Notes: generated by a model not told the origin, from the letters alone. Counted from the stretch's first letter, positions 1 to 12,289 are shown. The stretch: DNA of 64,000 nucleotides from Diphasiastrum complanatum (GCA_029204225.1 CM055094.1:10587153-10651152); one strand, 5' to 3'. Numbers and translations are program-made.

Positions 1-9
1 TCGACTTAG

Positions 10-954
10 ATGATCATCACGACACATCCAAAACTGGCTCTTTTGAGAGTCATTACTATGTTGTTGCAGGAAGACACACGGAGGAATGAAGCCTCAAGTT
101 CCTCAGTTGATTCTCATGCCTTATACACCAACAAGAACCAGACTAAGCAGAAGAAGAAGAAAGGCGCGAAGCAATCAAAGCCAGACCAAAAACCAGCACA
201 ACACAAAGAAAAGTCGAATTCGCAAACGAAGAAGAAGCTGTTCTGCAGATACTGCAAGCGAAATAACCACAAAATTCAAGACTGCCGGATACTGCAATCA
301 AAGAACAACAGCAAAGGGTAGTCGAATCAAGTGGCAAATGCAGCTGCAGAAGCTCCACAGCCTATTCAAGAAGCGGATCATGATGCCTTCATGACCAACC
401 ATCAAGGAGCATCCGGCAACAGTTCTTGGTTCCTGGATTCTGACGCCACTCAGCACATGACCAATCTCATTGGCTGTTTCGAGTCCTATACACCTTACAG
501 TACCAAGATATATGTTCACCTTGGCGACAATAGCACACAAGCTATTAAAGGTGAAGGTACTGTAAGATTAAGCTTTGCAAATGATCAGTCTAAGCTAATT
601 TCTAAAGTCATGTATGTATCAAATTTATCTATGAATCTGCTCTCTATAAGCAGAGTCACAGATCTAGGACATAGAGTAGAATTTGAATGTGATCAGTGCA
701 AAGTAGTTGATAGGACAGTCAAGATCCTAGCACTCAGAAAGAGGAATGAATACCTGTATAAATCAAGTCATTGCTTTTCTGCCTCTAGTCAGACGCTCAA
801 TACTTCTATTCATGCAAATAAAAGTTTACTTTGGCATTATAGACTTGGTCACTTGAATCATGTTGTTGTACAACAAATGTCTAACAATCTATTGTTCTTG
901 ATCTCGACTATCCTCGTGATAAAGTCGAGTTACATGTCTGTCAAGACTGTCTAG
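10..954 (+). pseudogene. copia gag C-terminus, zinc knuckle, protease and GAG-pre-integrase
   Basis: Two overlapping frames carry it. The first (10-321) ends in a basic region and a CCHC knuckle, C-RYC-KRNN-H-KIQD-C, which binds genomic RNA in gag. The second (331-954) has the aspartic protease site, read here as WFLDSDATQHMT. The active-site DSGAT is changed to DSDAT, so the protease is probably inactive. The GAG-pre-integrase signature LLWHYRLGHLNH follows. A stop and frame change near 321 and another near 900-955 break the polyprotein. Confidence 0.85.
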
Positions 955-955
955 T

Positions 956-2015
956 TGGTAAACAGACTAGGAAATCGTTTAAATCAAGCCATCAGCATAT
1001 TGCTAGAGGATTGTTAGACATTGTACATTCAGACATTTGTGGCCCGATGAAAAATCCTTCGCTGAAGGATCCAAAGTATTTTATAACTTTTATTGATGAA
1101 TTTTCCAAAAGGACTATGGTGTACTTCATAAAGAAGAAATCAGAAGCCTTCAACTACTTCAAAATCTTCAAGGAGCATCCAAAAAAGGAGACTGGACTGA
1201 CGATGAAGGCTCTAAGGTCAGACAATGGTGAAGAATATATCTCTATCGAGTTTAAGGAGTACTACCAAAGCCAAGGCATTGAGCAGCAATTCATCACTCT
1301 TTACAATCCCCAGTCTAATGGCTTAGCCGAGAGGAAGAATTGTACCCTGGTTGAATCAGCCAAATGTATGCTAGCGCATGCATCGCTGCCTAAGAGGTTT
1401 TGGGCCGAAGCTGTCTCCACTGCAGCTTATGTCTAGAACAAATGTTTGACCAAGGCCCTCTCAGGCAAGACACCCCACAAGGTGTGGACAGGCTCTAAGC
1501 CTTCTGTGAAGAACCTAAGAGTGTTTGGATGTGTTGCCTACACGCAGGTCTCAAAAGACACGAGGAAGAAATTGGACTTCCAAAGTCTCAAGACCATCCT
1601 GATTGGACATACTTCATCTGATAATACATACAAGCTGTATGATCCTGATACCCAACAAATATTGTATAGCCGAGATATAGTCTTTATCGAGGATCAGTCC
1701 GTCAACATCAAAGGCAAGGATATTGCTCCAGGAGAACCTTCATCACCTGCCATTGACATGACAGCCCGAGCTTCTAGCTCAAGCGTGTCTATTGTCGACC
1801 CACTTTTTGACAGCGAATCAAACAAAGATGTTGCTGCTACCCAGCAACAAGTCCCAGGAGTGGCTCATCAGTTGAATCCTCCCAGAAGATCAAGCCGAGT
1901 GCGCACACAGCCCACAAGGTATACTCCTGAGTCTGCATGTCTCTTGATACAAGAACCGACGACAGTCGAAAGGCACTCAGCCAATCAGACTTTGATCTCT
2001 GAAGAGAAGTATTGA
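956..2015 (+). pseudogene. copia integrase core (rve) and C-terminal domain
   Basis: The core catalytic acidic residues are visible: D in DIVHSDICGPM, D in LRSDNGEEY and E in NGLAERKN, giving the D,D-35-E triad that joins cDNA to target DNA. The copia C-terminal block follows (KNLRVFGCVAY, then the SRDIVFIED motif). A TAG at 1434-1436 interrupts the chain where related copies read through, and the next stretch resumes at 1446. The Ser/Thr-rich linker toward reverse transcriptase ends at 2015. Confidence 0.88.
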
Positions 2016-2031
2016 TAGAAAGTATTCCTCT

Positions 2032-2905
2032 TTGATCAAGAACCAGACATGGTCATTAGTCGAAGCTCCTATTGGCTGCAATATCATTGATTGCAAATGG
2101 ATCTTCAAGATCAAATACAATGCCAATGGAGTAATTGATCGAAGGAAGGCAAGACTGGTGGCACGAGGATTCACTCAAATCCCGAACGTCGACTACAATG
2201 AGACTTTTAGTCCAATAGTCAAACATTCGTCGATTCGAATGTTGCAGCTGCCGACCTCGAAGTACATCAACTTGATGTACAAACAGCCTATCTGAATGGA
2301 GTTATACAAGAAGACATCTACATGATCCAACTTGAAGGATACGTTCTAGAAAGAGTCATGAGGTATATTCGAGCTACCATGGACCAGTGTATGGAAAAGT
2401 CAACAACGACAATCTTCATTAGCTCAGTGGATATTCTGATGCAAGCTGGGGAGGAGATGTAGATAATCATAAGTCCACATCTGGATTTACATTCTTCTTC
2501 AACGATGGTCCTATCTCATGGAATAGTTGTAAGCAAACCTCTATAGCACTTTCTTCTATAGAAGCAAAATACATTGCTGCTTCTCAATCTATTAAGGAAG
2601 CATTTTGGTTGAGAAATTTATTGTCAGACATTAATTTGTATCAATACAACCCTATAATTTTATTCTGTGATAATCAGAGTGCTATTGCCTTATCGACCAA
2701 CCCTAGATTTCACTCTAGGAGTAAGCACAATGAAATCAGATATTACTACATCAGGGGCAAGGTTCTCAACAAGGAGGTGAGCTTAACATACTGCAGAATG
2801 CAGGACATGGTTGCATATATATTTACAAAAACATTAACTGTTAATGCACACAACAAATTTCGTGCATTGCTTAGTCTGAATATCAAGACATTCACGGATC
2901 CAGAT
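2032..2905 (+). pseudogene. copia reverse transcriptase fragment and RNase H
   Basis: The RT start is clear (NQTWSLVEAP, CKWIFKIKYN, ARLVARGFTQ), but frame is lost after about 2290. The palm with the YVDD site is deleted: the sequence jumps from the early RT block to the RNase H junction near 2345. RNase H resumes with the motif for the second half (FCDNQSAIALS, then SKHNEIRYYYIR) and ends in a TAA at 2906. The element cannot copy itself. Confidence 0.85.
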
Positions 2906-2915
2906 TAAGGGAGGG
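2906..2915 (+). promoter_or_regulatory. polypurine tract of copia element 1
   Basis: AAGGGAGGG lies directly against the LTR start TGTTGG. Such tracts prime plus-strand DNA synthesis during reverse transcription. Confidence 0.8.
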
Positions 2916-4073
2916 TGTTGGATTTATCTCCTCTAAATCCCATTTTAATTTGTCTCTATTCATGTTGCATTTCTACTCACGTTTTTGTATAGTCTGCATA
3001 TTTACATGTAAAATAAGACAGACGAATAAAACGCGACTGTCTGCATAAATACAAGTAAATTTTCACAGGCAAAGAAAAGACGGAAAAAAATGCGACACTG
3101 TGTTTTTACTCGTGTTTTGTGATAGGCGAAAAAGGCGACACTGCCTTACAAAATCCCAAAGGTGCCCTAGGAAGCGAAGACACCCTGTAAATCAAATCCT
3201 ATGGCATTTCGTCAGAGTGACACATTTTTTGCATTTTCACCAACGTTCATTTCAGCAAAGGCTGTCGTCACGGCCCTTTTCACGCTCATCCCATACAACT
3301 GTGCTAACGGATTTGACAACGACAGCAGCCACCATGATCTCCTACAGACAACACATCTACTTTGCACTTTCTTCATCTGCACACCTATAACATTTTGTAT
3401 ATTGAATGTCATTTGCGTATTCAGATTGATTGAGAGAGATCAAGAACAAGTGTGTGTAAAAATAATAGCATCAGAAGCTTACCAGAGATAGATGAAGTAG
3501 ATGCCTTGTGCATTGATTCTTTATTGTCAGTAATAGGTTCATTTCTTTTACAAATTGATTTAGCTTTGTAGAGCACACGGTTTTGTCCGCTATTGTCTTG
3601 TGCTCTACCGCATTATTGACATGTATATTTTGCTATACTTAATCTGATAGCAGCTCTATTGCTATGCTTATTCTTCATTCTGTCTAACTTTCTTGTTGCT
3701 CAATCTAGTAATATGTTTTTAGCGAGTTATTATTAGTCTGGCTATTGACAACTAATATTTAGTCTTGCCTTTCGCGAATCATTCAGGACTAATAATTTGT
3801 CTAGCTGTTCACGACAAATTATTCTTCTGGTGTTTTATTAAGGTTTGGCTATGTAATCAGAATGACCGTGATTTTTATCACTAATGTTTTGTTCGTTTCT
3901 GAAAGGTGTAGTCATGCTTAGGAAAATAGTAATATAGCTCATTCCGCTGCGCACAAACACTTCCTGTTCGAGTTCGTTTCTTGTTCAAGTTTCGAGTTCG
4001 TTTCCTTTTCATGTTTGTTTTCTTTTCGAGCTATTTATGTTTCTCACGCACGACACACCCTCTTTCTCCAACA
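2916..4073 (+). repeat. 3' LTR of copia element 1 (~1.16 kb)
   Basis: It begins TGTTGGATTTATC and ends ...CTCCAACA, so the TG/CA ends are canonical. The start and end match the LTR at 19244-20380. The last third holds short TTCG-rich repeats (TTCGAGTTCGTTTC type) and small palindromes around CTTTCGCGAATCATTCAGGAC. No 5' partner is visible because it lies outside the window. Confidence 0.85.
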
Positions 4074-4619
4074 CTTGGTTCTCAAAGAATGCCAAGAAAT
4101 GGAATGCAAGGGGGTTTGCAAGATTTACACCACAAACCATCTCATGACGGATTACCACAATGCTGATCCTATATTAATCCACAAGCATCAATGAAAGAAA
4201 GCAAAAAACCTAATCCACCACTAAGATCCACAACCACACACAAAGGAAATGGAAGGGCAAGATCATTAATGCGTCACTCAAGAAACAAGAATGATCAAGG
4301 AGCTCAAGAATGCATCAAAGCTCATGGAAGATAATCTCATTTCAGCATGGAGTAGATATATTTACAAAAAGCTTCTTTTCTACAAAGAGGGAGTCTCTTA
4401 AATAAGAAAGAGAGCTCCTTAGATGGCATCCTAGTGGCATTTCTACATTACACAAATTACAAGTGGAATATTGCTCTTCTCTAGAGGTCACCATCAAAAG
4501 GTGGTTCACTCTTCTTTCTTTAAGAGGGGTCTACTTGCATTTATTACTTTGCCTAGAAATACTTGTTCCTACATCGTCATTCCACCTTTCGGGATTCACC
4601 ATGAGGCTTACACAGTTCT
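4074..4619. other. spacer, possibly gypsy LTR remnant
   Basis: No gene is seen. The text is AT-rich with short polypurine stretches. It lies directly downstream, in minus orientation, of the gypsy integrase fragment, so it may hold the 3' end of that element, but no LTR boundary could be set. Confidence 0.3.
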
Positions 4620-5330
4620 TGCTTGTCATTCTTAACTAGTACTTCTCAGCTCTCATACTCGGCTTTGAGTCTTCGTTCGTCTCGCGTTCTCAGATACCTC
4701 CTCGATCTAAGGTGAGAGGTGCTCTTGGGTGGCTCTGGCCGAGTATCTTGAGGATTCGTCAGAATCAGCCAACCCTCCATCAAGGATAACTTCCTCTCCG
4801 AGGAAATTGCAATCAAAATACAAATATCATCTGATCTTTTGATCACACAAGTAATCCTTATCTTAAACGATCAAGTATAACTAGAATCTAAACTATGATT
4901 CGTCAATCATAATTCAACGGATTCCTATCCTATAATCAATAAGAGAACATGATACCCTAGCATAGGCAACTCAATCAAGGGCAAATACACTTCCCAATGA
5001 GATTGTTGCTGGAAAATATGCTCAAAGAATTTTTCCACTCACCTGATTTGTTCTTTCCATCTGACTAATGGTCAAAAGAACTTAAGCTCAGAGTCGTTTC
5101 TAGTTTAGCAAATACAATCGACCAAAAGTGACCAGTAAACCTTGGATCGTGATCGTTCACAATGTCACTTGGTAATTCGTAAAGTCTAAAGAAATCCTCT
5201 ATTCTATGCACATAATCCTTTAAATGAATAAAAAATCAATCCATAAAGGTTGCGACTTATAAGCAATACATTTCAATAATAATATCCATAAGAGAGGTTA
5301 TTTTGTTGATTCAAACAACTAGCTCAGAAG
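4620..5330 (-). pseudogene. Ty3/gypsy integrase fragment
   Basis: Read on the minus strand with several frame changes, the gypsy integrase core is recognisable: FFRLYELPSDIV, NDHDPRFTGHFW and FAKLETTLSLSS, then a degraded HPQTDGQTE region and SHWEVYLPLIEL. A basic C-terminal stretch near 4846-4646 follows. It is broken by stops and frameshifts. A second copy of the same segment, in opposite orientation, is at 16795-17560. Confidence 0.75.
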
Positions 5331-6420
5331 TAGCGCTTCTGACTTGGTTAGTTGTATTGGATTTAGAAAATATTCAAATGTGTAGGTGTGGTACCAAAAC
5401 ACCACATTTAATCTGATTCTAAATCTATTTCAGGTCAATAATTAATTCTCAATGAGAAATCACTATAACCTAGTGAGAAATTTTCTCTATACAATTCTCA
5501 TCAATATGCCTATGTTTTAATGACTAGTTTATGCATGCATATAAAACTTAGTCCAAGGAATACTTTGTAGATCCACATGATTAAAATTTTGTATAGAAGG
5601 TTTAATGATCACACAACAATTCACTACATAGCATATTTCTACAGATATCACCTTATATGTACACAATACTTTCTTAATTGAGAATCCTGTAACTCGATTA
5701 TCCTCTAAGAGAGAAGTTTTATCAAAGAGTGCTATTTCGCAACCAAAATCTCAACCGGGGATAATCTCAAAAGAATATATTGTTAGCATGAATTTCATTG
5801 ATTGCAACAACTCACGGATTTTAGTCCTCACTAAGATTAGGTTGATTACCACCAATAAGGAACAAGTTTCAACAAACCACCATCTTGCAATATAATTCCC
5901 TAGTTCTGGCACAATTCAATCGGACTTGTAATCAACCACTCTTCTACTACAAGAGTGCTTTCTAATTTCTTTATCTTACATCTTCAAACCAGATATCAAC
6001 TATAATCCTTAAAGGATTTATGAAATATCTAATATCTTGTCGTTTCTGATTCTTGAAATAGGTCCGTAGTCTATTCATATAACAGATTCCTCCTGGAATC
6101 TATGATAAATATTTCTCCTTGATAACTCTCTTTTCTTCTTACTTCTCTCCATTTAACAAGAAACCACACGAGTTTCCAAGGGGTGCATTCCAATCTAGAT
6201 TTGCCCTAGGAGAAGTTTTAAAGAAGAGATCCGAGAAAAACTTGAAAGTTAAGAAAGGTGATGTATCATCGTAACCAAATACTGATAATGTCCCAACACA
6301 TTTTTGTGAATGACTTATCAAAAGGTCTTTTTCATTACCAACACTAAGAATTGACCCGTAAATCAGAAAAGGACTTTTTGAAGATTCGTGTAAGAAAAAC
6401 ATTTAGAAAACGATTGCATT
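5331..6420. other. probable gypsy-derived debris, no gene
   Basis: Lies upstream (minus sense) of the integrase fragment. A minus-strand open stretch at 6402-6139 has no motif I recognise. The tract is AT-rich with many stops in all frames. I infer decayed retroelement from position only. Confidence 0.3.
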
Positions 6421-6452
6421 CATTAGAAAAAATATGGGCCCAAAGAGGGCCC
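6421..6452 (+). repeat. left terminal inverted repeat (candidate)
   Basis: Starts CATTAGAAAAAAT and ends GAGGGCC. It aligns to the reverse complement of 16643-16674 without gaps with nine mismatches. The TSD is not recognised. Confidence 0.45.
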
Positions 6453-6789
6453 TATAAGAAATGCCATGTAGGAGAGAGAAAATTAACTATAAAGTAATTA
6501 TAATATCATTTTCTAATTTCTTTGCGCATCTGCCCGCACTACTTTCCATGTAAATGAATGCACCTTAGTTTAGTCACATCAAACTTCATTGGTGTTTAAC
6601 CACAGTTAAAATATAATTTTTCAAAATGCTGAAATATTTCCTCCCAATAGTTGGGAACACTCAAAAATTTGAATTAGGAGTGACATTTCTGAAGAAAGCC
6701 TACGCCATCTCTATCTCCAGCAGAGTCGTTAGCGCCATTTCTAGCTTTGTTATTGTCATTGTGTTGTTTGTTACTATACTACTGTACTG

Positions 6790-9606
6790 ATGACAAAGCT
6801 TTATCATCTTCATGTGGATCTGTCACCAAAATATGCTCCGCTCAAGACGAGAAATTCAAAGCAACCCAAATTGTCAACTTCTGATATGGTCCGATACAGG
6901 GAGGAAAAGCTAAAACATGTAGATTTATGGTCATCAGGAACATTGTATCTTATTGATCCATGTTCATTGCAACATCCAGATTTTCATTCAGTGAGTCAGT
7001 TCATAATCTATATGTGTCATGGTAAAAATGGTCTTTTGGTTTACTGTGAGAATTTGATGCTCTATGGGAATGCACATTCAATGCAAAGAATACATTATTT
7101 GGAAGAGGGATCAAGGAAAATATCAAAGGAGTGTGAAGAAAAATCTTAAAAAGATAAAAACTTGTTTGGATGAAAATGAGATGCTCAAAGAGGAGATCCA
7201 AAGGTTGAAATCTTCTTTGCATCATTATACAACTAGTAATGATGAGATAAAAATTGCATTTCAATCCATGCGTATCTCATATTTGTCTCTTGTTAAAGAT
7301 ATGGATGTGCTCAACAGAAAGGTCCGAAGCAACAAGAGGAAAAGACTGGTAATCAAAAATATATGTGATCTATCATCCAGAGGAGGTCATAGAAAAAGAC
7401 GAATCTGTGCATTCAAGTAAGTTATAGCCTATTTGGTACTAAAAATTGCTTGAACTTTTTGATCTATTCATAGTTACTAATTTTGTTATTTATTCATTTC
7501 AACTTTCTGTTGATTTGCTTATTATATACTGTTGTGAATACTATGAGTGTCCTAATTTCTACTGACATTTTCATGAACATTATGTTTGCAATGCAGATCA
7601 GCATTGGTTGTTGAAGACCTTTTGGCCGATGAGATTTCAATTGGAAACTCACTAGGCTCTATCTTGACTTCTAAATCTATGAAATCAATGTTAAATAATA
7701 ACAAAATGAAAAAGATTAAGGCTTCAGTTACTGATAGCATTATGGATGAAGTTGGAAAAATATTAGACACTACATTGCTTCAGGGGGCATGTGACTTTTT
7801 TCTAGCATCAGTAGGGAAGCATATGCAACAATGTTTAAGATGATAAAGGAGGCATTTGCACAGGTAAATATTAAAAAGTTTTCAATCCCACGACCATTTC
7901 ATCTTTTTAAAAAAAAAGACATGTTAAACCATGGTATGCAGACAATAGTTGGTAATCCATCTCATATCAATGAAGTGTATTGCTCGAAAGGAGAAAGTCT
8001 AGCATATAGCAATTCCAACAATTTATTTATTGACATTAATCAGTTATTAATATTCATTATAGATTTTTACGGTATTACAAATGAGAATGTCAATAATAAG
8101 TTGATAGTTGTTCTCAAGTTAGATGAGTCTGAAATTATAAAAGGATCTCACAATCATGAATGGAGCACTTTTAAATTCAGAGGACTCAGAAGGCCTCAAT
8201 TTCAGTGTTCAATCAGAAATGATATCTGGTGGTTGGCAGCATTTCAGGTACAGCAGTTCCTTCGCATAATAAATAGGGATAATCATTTAAATATGGATTT
8301 CATATCTAAAATCTTCTCTGTGTTAATATTATGAGGCTAATCACGTTTTTGTATTCTCTTATAGGTGCTGAAAGAAGACCATAACATTCTCTCATGGATA
8401 TTTAATAGAACATCATATCCTGCCACCATAAAAAATCACATGGAGGGAGTTCCACTCAATATTCCTGAAATTGGCACTTTCAACATTGAATGGCATTTAG
8501 CAGGAGATCTGAAGACATTAAAATATATGTTCAATGTATCTCATGGCGCCAACTCTAAATACCCTTGTTTGTACTACATGAAAACAACAAAAGACATGAC
8601 AAGGAGTACAAGAATATCAAGAGATCGAGAAGATCCTAATTGGAAACCTGTACTACCGATTCCTCTATGAAATGTTCATATTTGTACATTGCATGCGGAG
8701 GTGCGTATTATAGAAAAAATAATATATCTTCACATCTTGTTTGCATAGAATTCCGAGCCAGAGGCCTCTGCAAATGAAGCTATTTCTATATTAGAGGATG
8801 TGTTGTCCAAAGCAGGCTTACATAAAGGCCACGTTAAAATAAAAAAAGATGACAAGTTATTAGGTAAAATGAGAAATATTCCATGCAAGCCGAGCATTGG
8901 AGGATCTAAAGCTCAAAGATTTTTATCAAATTATTCTGGCAAACAATCTAAGGTTCAATACACGGTTTGGAAAGAGATTATTGCAGCAACTCAAGATTTC
9001 GAAGAAGAAGGTTCTATTCGTATACACAAAGTAGAAGTTTGGAAAAAGTTAGACAACATGGTGAAATACTTGAGAAAAGATAAATTTTCAAATACTGATG
9101 TTCAAATGATACAGAAAACAACTAATGAATTTGTGGATGCAGTTCAGAGTGCATGGGGTGTTGATCATATAACACATTATATGGTAAGATTTTGATTTTA
9201 CACTACCATAGACAAATATGTGCAATTAAATTAGATACTTTTGGTATTGATTTAGATTGTGTTTTTATGACATGCAGCACATATTACGACATCATTCGAC
9301 ATTGTTTGCAAGAAATAATGGAGTCTTAGCATATGGTCATCGCAAGGAATGGAAAAATCTCATTGGCAAGCAAGAGTGGCATTTCATTAAAGTACACAAC
9401 ATGGCAGGACTAGCACAAAAAACAACTATATACTGCAACTTTTCCAATGGTTTTACAGAAGAATCCAAATTCGTCATAATACAAAATCGACGGATTATAA
9501 AAAATTTCAAAAAGCATGCAAATTTATACAAGCCAGTAGGCTATAGACACACAATAAAATTTTGTATATTAAATAAATTTTTTTACAAAGTACAATTCAA
9601 CAGTAT
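6790..9606 (+). pseudogene. transposase-like gene, RAG1/Transib-type pattern
   Basis: Several exons and frames together read as one long protein. An N-terminal part (6790-7149) is followed by a coiled coil rich in Leu/Lys (7110-7416). An intron runs 7417-7596 (GTAAGT...GCAG), and a frameshift lies at a T-run near 7796. Next are a segment with VVLKLDESE (8101-8130), an intron at 8248-8364, then FNIEWHLAGDLK and NSKYPCLYYM (8479-8580). After a TGA at 8668-8670 the frame continues VHICTLHAEVRIIEK; a TAG at 8748-8750 follows. The end has HITHYMHILRHH and LAYGHRKEW (9166-9350). The order resembles the RNase H-like core and zinc region of RAG1/Transib proteins: first Asp block, FKFIFRG block with CxxC, LHCD block, then ITNYFH and SEGNE block. 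Residue-level matches are weak, so treat the family as provisional. Confidence 0.45.
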
Positions 9607-10420
9607 CTAATCTGCTTCCGATATTTTTTCCAATGAAAGTTGCAACTTAGAATCATGCAACAATTTTCTTCTTTCATACGGATCCAATAGCTCATAGTTT
9701 TCATGCTTACTAAGATCAACGTAAGCAGCATACACTGCAAAATGAGATGATCTGAGCATGGAATTCACTGGTCCATATCCTAAAATTTTAACCGCAATAG
9801 TTTTCTTTACAAAAATTATTTTATGCACCTTATTAAAATTATGTCCTCCAAGAAAATGAGACAGTGCCTTGATTGCCATAATCATAGTTTCACCATGTTG
9901 ATGAAACTTTGAATGGGCAACACTTATCTCATTATTCTTGAAGGACTTTAGATAGTGCCCGAGTGCATGATCTCTTGAAAATTCACCCGCAGAAGATCTT
10001 TGCCCTCCTCGACAAATTGCGAAATCATCGAGGAAAATTGTTTCCTGAAATGATAAAAACAAAGTAAGCTCCAGTATATAATCTGACATAAAAAATCTAC
10101 TAGTACTGATAACAGACAAAAACTTACGCATTCGGCTTTGTCTTCTCTGATTACTGTCTCACCATCAATATTATGTCCACCTTTTGATGTCAATATGGTG
10201 AATAGACAATTGGCTGTGGAAATCGAAGTTGACTTTGGATTCTAAGAAACTCCTCCTTAGAAGGCAGATCATCTTCTTTGTTGCGCATTTCCTCCACATC
10301 CATTTTCAAGCAATCTTTCCATGAATAAAATTTATTATTATGTACATCGTCAACACTAGGGAGAAGGTCATCGGCATCAAAATCAATAATATTCGAAAAT
10401 TCATCAAGTTCTTTGCTCAA
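9607..10420 (-). pseudogene. unknown spliced gene, convergent with the transposase-like gene
   Basis: First exon 10420 to about 10190 gives an acidic peptide with KELDEFSNIIDFDADDLLPS. A 1-bp frame change near 10195 leads into GGHNIDGETVIREDKAEC. An intron at 10127-10045 (GTAAGT...TTTCAG on the minus strand) joins the last exon, 10044-9607, which ends with DPYERRKLLHDSK and a TAG/TAA region at 9607. The last exon contains FLDDFAICRGGQRSS and HKIIFVKKTIAVKI. I do not recognise the family. Its 3' end meets that of the transposase-like gene within a few bases, and its promoter side faces the CACGTG-rich repeat at 11083-12235. Confidence 0.45.
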
Positions 10421-11082
10421 AATGCAAAGTGTCTCAGCTTCAGTGAAGTCAAAAAGATCTTATATATTCGACATTGTCAAAAAGAAATTATTATCTATAG
10501 TATAAGTAGGCAAAGTGATCAAACATTTATCAGAAGGAGAAAGGGTGGTGGGTGTTCTAGGGCCTATAAAGGTAGACCTATTTCGAGTAGGATCAAAATC
10601 AGAATAATCATCTAAATTAACACTCGTATCAATAAAAAAGGTTTCTATATCTACAATCTTTTACTTTTCAGACTTTGTACTACTAGAAAAAGTTGCTTCA
10701 GAAGTGGAGGGCACAAAGTCCGAATCGTCAGAAATATTTAACAAAAGAGAAAAAAATAAAAATAGACTGAAAATCAACAAATCTACATTTTTTTATTATG
10801 AATTGGGCTCTCATCTACAGACTTGAAATCATTATGTAACTTGGTAAACATTCTGTCAAGCTTAGCTTTATAGATATGCTTGCCACCAAGTCCTGATAAT
10901 GAATCATGTCTTTATTCTGAGACCTGAATAACGGAATACTGAACAGGGACTTAAATTTGAGATATATCTCAGAAAATGCCTCCACACCAGGACCCTCAAT
11001 TATAGAAGGTAGAATAAAAAGAAAAGGAGAAAAAAAAAATTGAAATAGTCAAACCTATCAGTAATACCAAATTCATTAAAAA
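10421..11082. other. AT-rich 5' flank of the minus-strand gene
   Basis: No convincing gene. Many short purine runs and stops in all frames. It may contain the 5' untranslated part of the gene ending at 9607. Confidence 0.35.
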
Positions 11083-12235
11083 AAAAATCAAACTGGATTC
11101 AAAATCAGACATTTTAAACAAAAATAACAGAACTGAAGCAAATATCGCTCTCAGGTGCAAACACCAGGTCAGACAAGCAAGTCCAGGCAACGTGCGCTTG
11201 AAAGAGATATTGGAAGCTAAAGTATCGGATCCGAGCACAAGAACAACGAGCAGGAAAGAAAAGGGATACGAAACGCGCTTGAATGCGATACCGGAGGATG
11301 CAATATCGGATCCAGACGTATAATAGTCAACGAGACGTAATCAAAGCAAGCAATCATAAATTTGCGTAAAAATACGAGCCGAAAAATACCCATTTATATA
11401 AAAAAATTTGCGTGTGTGGAGAAATGGCGAAGGAACACGTGTCGACATGTGATTGGCCAAAATAAATGCACCGTACCTTGAATGATTGATCTGACATCTG
11501 TCACGTGCGAGAATGACACGTGTCGTCAAGGGATTCGCGCACGTGTCATAGCCCACGTGTCCTTATAATTTGGTCATCATTGTCTGTACGAACATTCCAC
11601 GTGGACTAATCATCAGACGACACGTGTCTCAAAATTCATTGATAAAAAAAAAAAACCAAATTCAATTCAAAATTAGACATTTTAAACAAAGATATCGCTC
11701 TCAGGCGCAAACCCTTGGTCCGACAAGCACGTCCAATCAACGTGCGCTCGAGAGAGGTTTTTGAAGTGGGATTATCGGATCCAAGCGCAAGAACAACGAC
11801 CAAAAAAGAAAAGGTATGCGAGACGTGCTTGAATGCGATACCGGACGATGCACTATCGGATCCAGGCGCATAATAGCCAACAAGTTGTAATGAGAGCAAG
11901 CGGCGCGCTTGAAATCAATATCTGGCAAAGCAATCGTGAATTTGCATGAGAATCCGTGCCCAAAAAAAATTATTTATAAAAATTATTTTGCACGTGTGGA
12001 AAAGTGGTGAAGGAACACGTGTCGACTTTTGATTGGCCAAAATAAGTGCGCCGTACCTAAAAGGATGGATTTGACATCTGTCACATGCGAGAATGACACG
12101 CGTCGATCAGGGATTTGCACACGTGTCTCAGTCCACGTGGCCTCATAATTGGTATATTATAATCAGTATGGACATTCCACGTGGTCTAATCATCTGACGA
12201 CACATGTCTCGACCGTCTTTTCACATGTGCAAAAA
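11083..12235. repeat. two tandem ~580-bp repeats packed with CACGTG boxes
   Basis: Two direct copies, about 11083-11645 and 11646-12235, share the landmarks ATTTTAAACAAA, GATTGGCCAAAATAA, GACATCTGTCAC and GGACATTCCACGTGG-type text in the same order. Exact CACGTG sits at 11436, 11502, 11517, 11540, 11554, 11598 and 11621 in copy one, and at 11991, 12016, 12120, 12134 and 12178 in copy two. Most read ACACGTGTC or CCACGTGG, which are G-box/ABRE cores bound by plant bZIP and bHLH factors. The array lies between divergent genes (10420 minus, 12561 plus), so it is placed as a two-way promoter. A CCAAT-like GATTGGCC also recurs. Confidence 0.75.
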
Positions 12236-12240
12236 TTTTG

Positions 12241-12250
12241 TATATATAAG
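12241..12250 (+). promoter_or_regulatory. TATA box for the H3-like gene
   Basis: TATATATAAG lies 311 bases before the MARTK start and directly downstream of the last CACGTG box. The pyrimidine-rich leader that follows fits a plant 5' UTR. Confidence 0.6.
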
Positions 12251-12289
12251 CCTTCGAAATTTTCATTTTTTTTTGCAAAATTCTCGCTT

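Larger units (their letters stand above)
1..4073 (+). mobile_element. Ty1/copia retrotransposon 1, 3' part with 3' LTR
   Basis: The element runs off the left edge. In order it shows late gag, zinc knuckle, protease, GAG-pre-integrase, integrase, a piece of reverse transcriptase and RNase H, then a polypurine tract and one LTR. The domain order PR-INT-RT-RH is the copia order. Several stops and frameshifts and a deletion in RT show that it is dead. It belongs to the same family as the element at 17588-20380: the gag peptides and the LTR starts match closely. Confidence 0.9.

Noticed and set aside
6139-6402. Minus-strand 87-codon frame as a gene
   Set aside because: No motif, isolated, and in a gypsy-debris tract just outside the left TIR.
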